Of a stretch of DNA of 50,436 nt, positions 16,706-23,500 are shown piece after piece (position 1 is the stretch's first letter; every line of letters starts with the position of its first letter). The position numbers and the translations under genes are program-made. Source of the stretch: Nesterenkonia sp. E16_10 (lineage in GTDB: Bacteria; Actinomycetota; Actinomycetes; Actinomycetales; Micrococcaceae). A model generated the notes under the pieces. It made no database searches and was not told the origin of the DNA. It saw only the letters and a program-made list of their open reading frames with translations. The stretch spans positions 1 to 50,436 of the forward strand of contig NZ_JADPSA010000044.1 of the NCBI RefSeq assembly GCF_017347085.1, given 5' to 3'.

Positions 16706-17923
16706 GCTGCTGTCGCCGGGGGAGTCAGGCCAGCGGGTGGGGATCTCGCAGGGTGTTCCAGGCCGGCGCGGTGGCCATGACGGGTGCCGGGGGTGAGCCC
16801 GTGTATGGCGGAGGGGTCTACGGAACACCTGATGCTCCACCGATGAGAATTGGCACTGATGCTGCACATGCCGGCGTAGCCACCGGTAAACCGTGGCTGG
16901 TGCGGCCGCGAGCTTCTGCCCGATAGAGGCCGCTGAATGGCCCTGTGCGCGCATCTTCTGGGCCTGGCGGGCTTTGGTGTCTGTGCGGGGCTTGCGGGCC
17001 GCTGCGGACGCGGCAGGGCCTAGCGCGCGGGCGGCGCGCTGCGCAGCCGTGTTGGCTGATCCGCCGCGTCGTCCCATCTCTGCCATGAGTTCCCGTATCT
17101 GGGACGGAACGGCGACTGTGGAGCGGTGGCCACGGGGGTTCGCCATGTAGCGGGTGATGCTTCGGATGATCCCGTGCACCTCAGCGGCTTTCATGGGCTC
17201 GGGTGCTGCGTCGTTGGTCTCCCAGGCCACAGCCTCGAAATCTTCGCCGGCGTAGGCGGCGTGGCGGGCGACGTCGAACACGGTCTGGTTCCGGTTTCCG
17301 GTGTCGATCGCGGCCGCGATCGCGCGGTGAGCTTTCTTGGTGGCGCTGCGGCCGGTGAAGCGCATCCCCTCGGGCCATAGGTCCGCCGTTTTGAGCGCCT
17401 GGTGTAGATGCCTGAGCCCGTAGACCGGGGGAGTGGCCGACGCGCGCAGCTCCACACGGGCATAGGTGGGGTTGCGGACCCGCACGGGGGTCAGCGGGTC
17501 TACCGCTTCGTCGCCGGTCAGCGCGGAGCGCAGCGCAGCGCCAACGGCGCGCGCGTAGGCGACCGGGCGCTCACGGGCGGTTGAGCGGAGGTCTACCGGG
17601 TCGATCATCCAGCCGGCTTGTGCGCCCTTGCGGGTCTCCACGATCCAGGAGGGGCGGATCTCCGCCGGGATCGTGTCAAAGATCTCGAGGATCGCATCTG
17701 GTCGGTCTATGTCGATGACCAGGGCCGACCCCACGGAACGTGAGGGCGTGAAGAACTCGAAACCTGCCAGGTCAGCGGCGCTCACTCGCACCGAAGGGGC
17801 GGTCTTAGTTGCGGACGCGCGAGCCCACGCGGTACCGATATGGCTTAAGAAGGCAGCACGAAACGCCGTATGGCGCTCCGTAGACTGTTTCGGGTGGTTT
17901 GGCGGTGTTACAGTAGGAAACAC
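16673..17923 (-). CDS. repA: Replication initiator RepA (ColE2/pAL5000-type primase-replicase)
   Basis: A 416-residue protein. The start is a GTG with AGGGG six bases before. The replicase domain (about 20-170) has the LVIDIDRPDAILEIF acid motif and SWIVETRKGAQAGWMID. A PriCT-like alpha-helical segment follows (RNQTVFDVARHAAYAGEDFEAV to HGIIRSITRYMA). Then comes a resolvase-like helix-turn-helix (GHSAASIGQKLAAAPATVYRWL) for origin binding. The last ~65 residues are Pro/Arg/His-rich and unlike the rest, possibly read-through past an older stop. Such initiators prime theta replication at an origin close to their own gene. Control is probably by the antisense RNA upstream. Confidence 0.87.
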   Translation of the reverse strand: MFPTVTPPNHPKQSTERHTAFRAAFLSHIGTAWARASATKTAPSVRVSAADLAGFEFFTPSRSVGSALVIDIDRPDAILEIFDTIPAEIRPSWIVETRKGAQAGWMIDPVDLRSTARERPVAYARAVGAALRSALTGDEAVDPLTPVRVRNPTYARVELRASATPPVYGLRHLHQALKTADLWPEGMRFTGRSATKKAHRAIAAAIDTGNRNQTVFDVARHAAYAGEDFEAVAWETNDAAPEPMKAAEVHGIIRSITRYMANPRGHRSTVAVPSQIRELMAEMGRRGGSANTAAQRAARALGPAASAAARKPRTDTKARQAQKMRAQGHSAASIGQKLAAAPATVYRWLRRHVQHQCQFSSVEHQVFRRPLRHTRAHPRHPSWPPRRPGTPCEIPTRWPDSPGDSSSGPPSGPLRS

Positions 17924-18083
17924 GCGAGACCCCTGAACAGGTCATAGGCGTGATCCCCTTGCACGGGGGACATAATCGAATCTCCTTCGGGAGGAAGATC
18001 AGAACCGGTTAGTTTGGCGACGTAGCGGTTCTGACAAGTCTTATGAAGAAGCGTTCACCGGTAGGTGGGCGCTTCTTCTTTTT
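17924..18083 (+). ncRNA. Candidate antisense (countertranscribed) RNA over the repA leader
   Basis: Upstream of the minus-strand repA, the plus strand shows a run of hairpins and a proper terminator. Stem 1: TCCCC (17954-17958) with GGGGA (17966-17970). Stem 2: CTCC-TTCG-GGAG (17982-17993), a UUCG tetraloop. Stem 3: CAGAACCG (18000-18007) with CGGTTCTG (18026-18033). Then comes a 15-bp terminator stem with five T. The U-run exists only in plus orientation, so this strand is what is terminated. ColE2-type plasmids use an RNA antisense to the rep leader to set copy number. The promoter would lie at or just inside the repA start; only weak matches are seen (TACAGT at 17910-17915). Confidence 0.6.
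18045..18083 (+). terminator. Rho-independent terminator of the antisense RNA
   Basis: GAAGAAGCG (18045-18053) pairs with CGCTTCTTC (18070-18078). The stem extends inward through TTCACC/GGTGGG to a GGTA loop and is followed by TTTTT. It overlaps the stop of the convergent small gene. Confidence 0.85.
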
Positions 18084-18279
18084 ACGCGGACATTGGTAGT
18101 GGCTCCTGGCCCTCGACCGCGTCTATGTCGAGGGTGTCGAGATCCTTAATGATCAGGGCGGCGATGTAGTCAACCTTGGTCTCTCCGGTTGCGGCTGAGA
18201 GTCGGTTGAGCTTGTCGTAGTAAGCGCGCGGAATCTTCGTAGTCAGCGATACCCGATCACCCTTATACGGCCTGGTCAT
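18082..18279 (-). CDS. Small ribbon-helix-helix-like protein
   Basis: A 65-residue protein with AAGGAG six bases before its ATG. RVSLTTKIPRAYYDKLNRLSAATGETKVDYIAALIIKDL follows the strand-helix-helix plan of CopG/RHH regulators. The tail is acidic (LDIDAVEGQEPLP). It lies upstream of repA in the same direction, and the antisense RNA terminator sits between them. It may be a transcriptional copy-number repressor of repA (CopG-like), by position and fold only. Confidence 0.65.
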   Translation of the reverse strand: MTRPYKGDRVSLTTKIPRAYYDKLNRLSAATGETKVDYIAALIIKDLDTLDIDAVEGQEPLPMSA

Positions 18280-18429
18280 CCTGATCTCCTTACGTCACGA
18301 CTGGAACACTGCTCAATCTGTCACGGTATAGCCACAAAATCGTGTAAGACGTTATGGCGTGTCGGAGGAAATCGCCTCCCTGGCGAGCAGGAAAGGCACC
18401 GTTAGCAGGAATAGCGCCGAAGTCATGAC

Positions 18430-19830
18430 TTAGAGCCCTCTCGCGACCGCGGCGGCGGCGCGCAGCCATGCGCGCTGTGTGGAGCTGCGCAGCGCGTCAT
18501 AGTGCAGCACTCCATCGACCATTGCCGGGTCATACGGGATCGCCACCGCTTCTCGAGCGAGCTTGCTGAACCCGTTGCGCACTTCTTCGGCTTCGGTGGG
18601 CCGTGCGCTGTTGTTGGATTCTGAGACCACGACCACGGCCTCATCGGCCAGGGCTGCGGATCGCTCGTCACGGTCTGCGAGAGCTTCGAGCAGAAGGGCG
18701 CCGGCCTCGGCGTGCTCGTCCTTGGTGGTGGTGGCCACCACCAGTTGGTCGCTGAGGTCGATCATGCGCTTCCACAGCGGATCGGACTCGTCGTTGCCGG
18801 AGTCGATGAAGATCAGCCGGTAGAACTTGCTGGTGACCTGGTGAATGGCGTCCACGTCGCCGGCATCGACGCGCTGCGCGTCGGCCAGGGCCACCGGCTT
18901 CGAGCGCAGCACGTCGTAGCGGTCGGTGGTCTGGTGGTGCACGAAGTGGGCCAGGTCTGCCGACTGTGCCCCGGTGGAGAGAAGGTCATTGGCCTTTGGC
19001 AGCAGATCAAGGATCGTCGCATCGTGGGGGCCTTGCTCGGTGCGCCATCCCAGGGTGCCGCGCGTCTGGTTGTTGTCGTAGGCCAGCACGCCGCCGCCGC
19101 CGAACCGGGCGAATACTGCTGAGAGCAGGATCGTCGTCGGGGTCTTTGAGGCTCCACCTTTGCCGTTGACGATGGCGATGGTGCGGGGTCCGGGCCAGTG
19201 CTGGGAGACCGCTTGGCGGTCGATCCGCTGGGCCTTCTCGGCCTCGCTCGGCGCGATACGGATACCCATGCTCGCCAGCACGCCGCGCCACCCTTCGGTG
19301 GCCGGCTGCTCGCGCTGTTCTTGGTTGAGGAAGCTCTGGCGCTGCTCGCGGACCTGCCGCCGGCTCGCGGCCGGGGCAGAAGTGGAATCCGCAGTGAGCG
19401 GGTTCGGCCGCGCCGGGGCCTGTGTCGAGGGCTCTGCCGGTGATGCTGCGGCCAGTGATGCTGCGGTCGGTGGGGGAGTGGGCTCTACTGGCTGCGCGGC
19501 CGGCTTGGGTTCTGCCGGCGCTGCTGCTGCGGCCGGCGCTGCGTTGGGCTGCTCGGGCTCGGACTGAGCTGGTGCCGGGGAGCTGTTGGGAACCTGGTCG
19601 GCAGGAACAGGGGTCACGGTCCCGCGTGGCTCGATCAGCAACGTCGTGGGGGGAGTCTCATCGGTCACGGCGTAGAGCTTTTCGCCGGCTGCTCGGGCGC
19701 GCTCCACGAGCGCGTCTATGGCTTCGGTCTGCGCCTGGTGGTAGGTGCCGGCGACGATGGTCTGTGGCTCCATTCCCTCCCCGTGCAGGGTGGCGGTCCC
19801 GTCATCGGTGATGCTGATCTGAATAGTCAT
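18430..19830 (-). CDS. MinD/ParA-like ATPase with long Pro/Ala-rich linker (transfer-associated)
   Basis: A 466-residue protein from the ATG whose first base overlaps the preceding stop (TGATG). Residues 1-75 form a small domain (IQISITDDGTATLHGEG). A Pro/Ala/Glu-rich linker runs from about 75 to 165. The C-terminal MinD-type ATPase has a deviant Walker A (IVNGKGGASKTPTT) with the signature Lys, and a Walker B-like LIFIDSGND. Actinobacterial conjugative plasmids and ESX loci (EspI) carry such linker-ATPase proteins. Its operon with a membrane-anchored propeller protein, facing the transfer operon, suggests a role at the transfer machine rather than in partition. Confidence 0.7.
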   Translation of the reverse strand: MTIQISITDDGTATLHGEGMEPQTIVAGTYHQAQTEAIDALVERARAAGEKLYAVTDETPPTTLLIEPRGTVTPVPADQVPNSSPAPAQSEPEQPNAAPAAAAAPAEPKPAAQPVEPTPPPTAASLAAASPAEPSTQAPARPNPLTADSTSAPAASRRQVREQRQSFLNQEQREQPATEGWRGVLASMGIRIAPSEAEKAQRIDRQAVSQHWPGPRTIAIVNGKGGASKTPTTILLSAVFARFGGGGVLAYDNNQTRGTLGWRTEQGPHDATILDLLPKANDLLSTGAQSADLAHFVHHQTTDRYDVLRSKPVALADAQRVDAGDVDAIHQVTSKFYRLIFIDSGNDESDPLWKRMIDLSDQLVVATTTKDEHAEAGALLLEALADRDERSAALADEAVVVVSESNNSARPTEAEEVRNGFSKLAREAVAIPYDPAMVDGVLHYDALRSSTQRAWLRAAAAVARGL

Positions 19831-21356
19831 CAATCGTCCTGTTCGTCCTGGGTGGGCTCTTCGGGGTCTGTCTCGTCGGTGGATTCCTCCTCGGAGGTTC
19901 CTGCGGGGGCGCGGTAGAGAATGATCTGATCCAGCCGGGGGGCGGTCACATAGGCCGCGTCCTCCGCCACGATCACCGGGGCGGTGTCGTCCTCGGTGAA
20001 GGTCGCGTAGGACTGCGCGCCGTCTTGGGGTCGGCCCAGGTCCACCAGGGCCGGCCCGTCGCTGGTGTTGCCGTAGAGGGTGTTCGCCTCGATCACGGGA
20101 TCTTCCATCGCGGGGATCTCGTTCAGGCTGGGATCGTCGTCGTATCTAACCGCCAGGGTGCCGATCACGGCGCGCTGCGAGTCGGTGTTGTAGGTGATCT
20201 CAGCCGACTCGTGAGGCAGCTGCTCCACCTGGTCTTTGATGATCGTTTCCCCGGTCTCCTGGTCGATGACGGCAATGACCGGGGAGGCTTGAGAATCAGG
20301 CGCAGACCAGCCCAGCACGAGCGCATCGGTGCCGGCGGTCCAGAACACATCTGCGGGGCCGTCCACGCTCTCAGGAGGCGTGAACTCGGTAGTAGTGGAC
20401 TCTCCATCGAGTCCAGTCCTGTAAATGGTTTCAGGGCCTAGTGAGACGGCTTCACCGTCCACGGCGGATACCGGATCGGACCCGGCGGGGATGGTGGCCT
20501 CAGTCAGCGTGCCCTCGTCGTCGGGGACCAACACGATGAAGTCACCGAGAGACACCAGCGGGGTGTCTCCGCCCCACAGGATCTCGGCCTCATTGGCCAC
20601 AGGGACTTGTTCAGGCGCGACCGCCTCACCGGGGGTGACATCTTCGAGCGGCCACAAGGTGAGGTTGCCCCGGTTGTAGGAGGCAAGGACCGGCTGGCCG
20701 GTCCAGGTGGTCTCGTGGATCTCAGAGAGATCCTGCGGAGCACCTGAACCGGCCCACTCGGGTTCAGCAGTCTTAGGGTCTCGGGCGGAGAGGATTCCAT
20801 CGCTATTTGCGGTGAGAATCCTGCCGTCGTCGAGCCCTGTGGCTGCGGTGTCGTCGTTGATATCTACTGACCAGTCCGAAGGGCCGGTGAACCCTTCGGG
20901 CAGTCCTACGGGGATCTGCTCGCCGGCACCGGGGATCTCCCACTGTGGCGCGGCGTTCTGGTCGTGGTCTGTCTCGGTGCTCAGGTGCACAGCGAGAGCG
21001 GTGGTTCCAGCTAATGCACCCAGGGTGATGATGACTCCGCCGAGAATGGTGGCGGGGCGTATGAACGGTTTTCTCTGCTGCGATTCAGGGGTGGGTGTGG
21101 TGTCGAGGGGTTCGCCGTCAACGGTGACGATCATCGTCCACTCTTCCCCGATGGGGGTACGGATCTTGACGCGAACGGCGGTCAGTCCGTGACCCTCTGC
21201 TTTGCGCGCTGCGGCGTCTTTCGCCGCGTCGGCAATGTTCACTCCGTGGGCGGGTTCGATGGGAACACCATCGAGCTCAGCGGTCTCGTTGTCCTCGTCG
21301 TAGTCGATGACGTAGCACGGGAACGCTGGCACCTGCTCAGGAGTGAGGGGGTCCAT
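19830..21356 (-). CDS. Single-span membrane protein with extracellular beta-propeller-like domain
   Basis: A 508-residue protein. The N-terminal cytoplasmic part (1-100) has alpha/beta character with VRVKIRTPIGEEWTMIVTVDG. One span follows (about 103-125, ATILGGVIITLGALAGTTALAV). The long outer part shows repeats of the kind seen in PQQ-like propellers, such as ARDPKTAEPEWAG and VIDQETGETIIKDQ, with many Asp/Gly turns. It ends in an acidic tail. It sits between an HTH gene and the MinD-like gene, each joined by a one-base overlap, so the three form one operon. A role at the mating-pair surface is plausible but unproven. Confidence 0.65.
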   Translation of the reverse strand: MDPLTPEQVPAFPCYVIDYDEDNETAELDGVPIEPAHGVNIADAAKDAAARKAEGHGLTAVRVKIRTPIGEEWTMIVTVDGEPLDTTPTPESQQRKPFIRPATILGGVIITLGALAGTTALAVHLSTETDHDQNAAPQWEIPGAGEQIPVGLPEGFTGPSDWSVDINDDTAATGLDDGRILTANSDGILSARDPKTAEPEWAGSGAPQDLSEIHETTWTGQPVLASYNRGNLTLWPLEDVTPGEAVAPEQVPVANEAEILWGGDTPLVSLGDFIVLVPDDEGTLTEATIPAGSDPVSAVDGEAVSLGPETIYRTGLDGESTTTEFTPPESVDGPADVFWTAGTDALVLGWSAPDSQASPVIAVIDQETGETIIKDQVEQLPHESAEITYNTDSQRAVIGTLAVRYDDDPSLNEIPAMEDPVIEANTLYGNTSDGPALVDLGRPQDGAQSYATFTEDDTAPVIVAEDAAYVTAPRLDQIILYRAPAGTSEEESTDETDPEEPTQDEQDD

Positions 21357-21649
21357 CAGTCTGAATCCTTCTCCTTCTCAGCGGTCTCGTCCTCCACGGC
21401 TTCGACCTCCACGGGATCGCTGTCGTCGTCCTGCATTTCATCGGCGTGGAGCAGGAACTCGCGCAGCTTGGGCTTCATGATGCGGTTGACTCTTCGACCG
21501 GCGTTGATCGAGAGCAACCGGCCCTCTCGAATCCACTGGTTGACGGTGTTGAGCCGTACGCGCAGGAGGTCAGCGACCTCCTTGGGATGCGCAAGATCCG
21601 GGAAATCTTCAAGCAGCAGGTCAATGGATTCTGGATCGTTCACTCTCAT
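21356..21649 (-). CDS. Helix-turn-helix (excisionase/MerR-like) DNA-binding protein
   Basis: About 97 residues. HPKEVADLLRVRLNTVNQWIREGRLLSINAGRRVNRI is a classic excisionase-type winged helix. An acidic tail follows. The start is open: an ATG at 21649 would be leaderless behind a TATTAT -10 at 21657-21662, and a GTG at 21643 sits seven bases after AAGGAG. The frame above 21649 lies in the promoter. As first gene of a three-gene operon divergent from the transfer genes, it may regulate both. A TGGGT-CGT-ACCCA palindrome lies at 21733-21745 between the two. Confidence 0.72.
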   Translation of the reverse strand: MRVNDPESIDLLLEDFPDLAHPKEVADLLRVRLNTVNQWIREGRLLSINAGRRVNRIMKPKLREFLLHADEMQDDDSDPVEVEAVEDETAEKEKDSD

Positions 21650-21732
21650 TCTCCTTATAATAGCTATGCGACGCAAGATAGGTAAACAGCGTGCATGTGT
21701 TTAGTGATATTTACGGTGAACACTGGTATTTT

Positions 21733-21745
21733 TGGGTCGTACCCA
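21733..21745. promoter_or_regulatory. Palindrome in the divergent promoter region of the transfer operons
   Basis: TGGGTCGTACCCA, arms of five around CGT, midway between the divergent HTH gene and the first gene of the T4SS operon. This is a natural operator position for the HTH protein. Confidence 0.4.
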
Positions 21746-21814
21746 GCTATTTTCATTGTATGAAGGCCAGCAGCTAACGGGCTGTCCATTGGTGAGCAAA
21801 GGGAGCAAAAGTCT

Positions 21815-22435
21815 GTGCAGCGTAGTAACCCCTTTACACAGGCACCGCCGGAAGAGCCAGAGAACACGGTAGAGATGCGAGACGACGTACTGGGGAACCA
21901 GACCATCGTCAATGGACCTCCGGCCCCATTGCCGTTCGTCTCACCGCCAGCAGACATGGTGCGCTGGCCGCGTATCGAGATCTCCGATCATCGGCTGATC
22001 ACAGTGGCCGGGCTCCACGGGGGAGCCGGAACCTCCACCGTCGCGGCCATGCTCGGAGACCAAGCGACCGACGCCGGCACCGGCTGGCCCGTCGCCGCCG
22101 GGTGGGTGCGACCGCTGCCGACGCTGCGTGTCGTGGTGGTCGCGCGAACTCACTGGGTCGGCCTCGACGCAGCGGAGAACTTCACTCAGCAGTGGATCTC
22201 CGGTGAACTCACCGACTCCCGCCTCCTGGGGCTGGTGTTGGTCGATGACGCTCCGAAGCTGATGGAGCAGCAGCGCCGCGCGGTGAAGCGGTTGCTGCAA
22301 AAAGTGCCAACGGGAGCACATATCCCGTGGGTGGAGCACTGGCGTATCCAAGCGCCTGACTTCACCTCGCCGCCTAAGCGGCTGCAAAAGATTATTCGCA
22401 CGTTCCACACCAAAGCAGAAGAGGACAACACATGA
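21815..22435 (+). CDS. P-loop-like protein of the conjugation operon (DUF6668-like)
   Basis: A 206-residue protein started at GTG 21815 after AAAGGGAG. A disordered N-terminus leads to ITVAGLHGGAGTSTVAAMLGD, a Walker A-like loop of the GGxGTST type. LRVVVVARTHWVGLDAAENF and LVLVDDAPKL follow as the next core strands. I recall this pattern as DUF6668, common in actinobacterial conjugative elements. It is the first gene of the T4SS operon and overlaps the next by four bases. ATP use is likely but not certain because the loop lacks the usual Lys. Confidence 0.65.
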   Translation: MQRSNPFTQAPPEEPENTVEMRDDVLGNQTIVNGPPAPLPFVSPPADMVRWPRIEISDHRLITVAGLHGGAGTSTVAAMLGDQATDAGTGWPVAAGWVRPLPTLRVVVVARTHWVGLDAAENFTQQWISGELTDSRLLGLVLVDDAPKLMEQQRRAVKRLLQKVPTGAHIPWVEHWRIQAPDFTSPPKRLQKIIRTFHTKAEEDNT

Positions 22436-22722
22436 TGATGCTCGAACTTCTTTCCGCACTCTCTGGACTGACCCCGGCGGGGATCGTCCCGGACGTGAGC
22501 CCGGAAGCGCCTCCTGGGGTCGAGGGGTTCACCACCCTTCTGAACTGGATCTCCTGGGGCGTGATCATGCTCGGCCTGGCCGGGTTCCTCGCCTCGGCCG
22601 GCTACCTGGCGTTCGCGTCCTTCACCGGCCGTGAGATCCAGGGCTTCAAGGGCCTGGTGATCTCGATCATCGTCTGCATCCTCGCGGTGGCAGCGGCCGC
22701 GATCATTCGCGTCTTTATCTAG
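22432..22722 (+). CDS. Small two-span membrane protein, VirB2/pilin-like candidate
   Basis: A 96-residue protein, ATGA-coupled to the gene before. A signal-like N-terminus is followed by two spans: WISWGVIMLGLAGFLASAGYLAF and VISIIVCILAVAAAAIIRVFI, separated by a short polar loop. Size, topology and place in the operon fit VirB2/TrbC-type subunits of Gram-positive conjugation systems; sequence alone is not diagnostic. Confidence 0.55.
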   Translation: MMMLELLSALSGLTPAGIVPDVSPEAPPGVEGFTTLLNWISWGVIMLGLAGFLASAGYLAFASFTGREIQGFKGLVISIIVCILAVAAAAIIRVFI

Positions 22723-22754
22723 AGCACTCACGCCACCACGGAACGGGAACCGAT

Positions 22755-23495
22755 ATGGCACAGAAACAACAGCACAGCGGCGGGAAATCGTGGATCTTCT
22801 GGGGCGCGGGTCTATTGATCGTCATCGTCGTGGTGGTCGTGGGTCTGCTCACGATCCCCTCGGGCTCTGATGAGGCCGAAGAACCCGACGAGGGCCTGAA
22901 TGCTGAGGGTCCAGATCCCTCGGCTGAGCCCGTGGAACCAGAAGAGGAAGAGCCCACCGAAGCAGAGGGTGAGGGGCCGGCCCGGTGTGAGGATATGGAC
23001 GCCGATAGTGCGTTCCCCACTGAGGCACCGGCCTTCGAGTGGCAAGACTTCGACGGGGCGGAGAACTTCTCCGTTCCTGTCTCGGATGAGCACGGGCCAG
23101 CCGTCCAGGAGGACGGCTTCTGGCGCTGCTTCTCGCAGACACCAACCGGCGCAGCCATCGCAGCGCCCATCTTGTTCGCTGACTTTGTCGCGGGTGACAC
23201 CTACGAAGCAGCGGTAGATAGTCCTGGTGCTCGTTCGGCATACCCAGCCGGTGATCCCGAAGCGTCGGAAGCTTTCGATGGTCTGCTGGTCAGGGGCTTC
23301 CGCATCGTTGACTCGTCGGACTCTGAGGCCACGGTGCAACTGTGGGTGAGCGTTCCAGATACCCCCGGTGACGCGATGTTTGAATTCATCCTTGTTTGGG
23401 ATGACGAAGCCAACGACTGGCGCGTGGATCTCGCTAGTGGAGCACCACCAGTTGAGGTCATCGAGGACACCAGCGATTACGTGGAGTGGCGGTAA
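22755..23495 (+). CDS. Single-span extracytoplasmic protein, VirB8/TcpC-like candidate
   Basis: A 246-residue protein. The span (about 13-34) precedes a very acidic Glu/Pro linker (36-75). A globular domain of about 165 residues follows, with two Cys (RCEDMD and WRCFSQTP). The end, VQLWVSVPDTPGDAMFEFILVWDDEANDWRVDL, resembles the NTF2-like strands of VirB8/TcpC domains, where a sheet ends with W-R-V. Start and linker type match other actinobacterial conjugation proteins. It overlaps the next frame's upstream extension but not its chosen ATG. Confidence 0.55.
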   Translation: MAQKQQHSGGKSWIFWGAGLLIVIVVVVVGLLTIPSGSDEAEEPDEGLNAEGPDPSAEPVEPEEEEPTEAEGEGPARCEDMDADSAFPTEAPAFEWQDFDGAENFSVPVSDEHGPAVQEDGFWRCFSQTPTGAAIAAPILFADFVAGDTYEAAVDSPGARSAYPAGDPEASEAFDGLLVRGFRIVDSSDSEATVQLWVSVPDTPGDAMFEFILVWDDEANDWRVDLASGAPPVEVIEDTSDYVEWR

Positions 23496-23500
23496 GTCTC

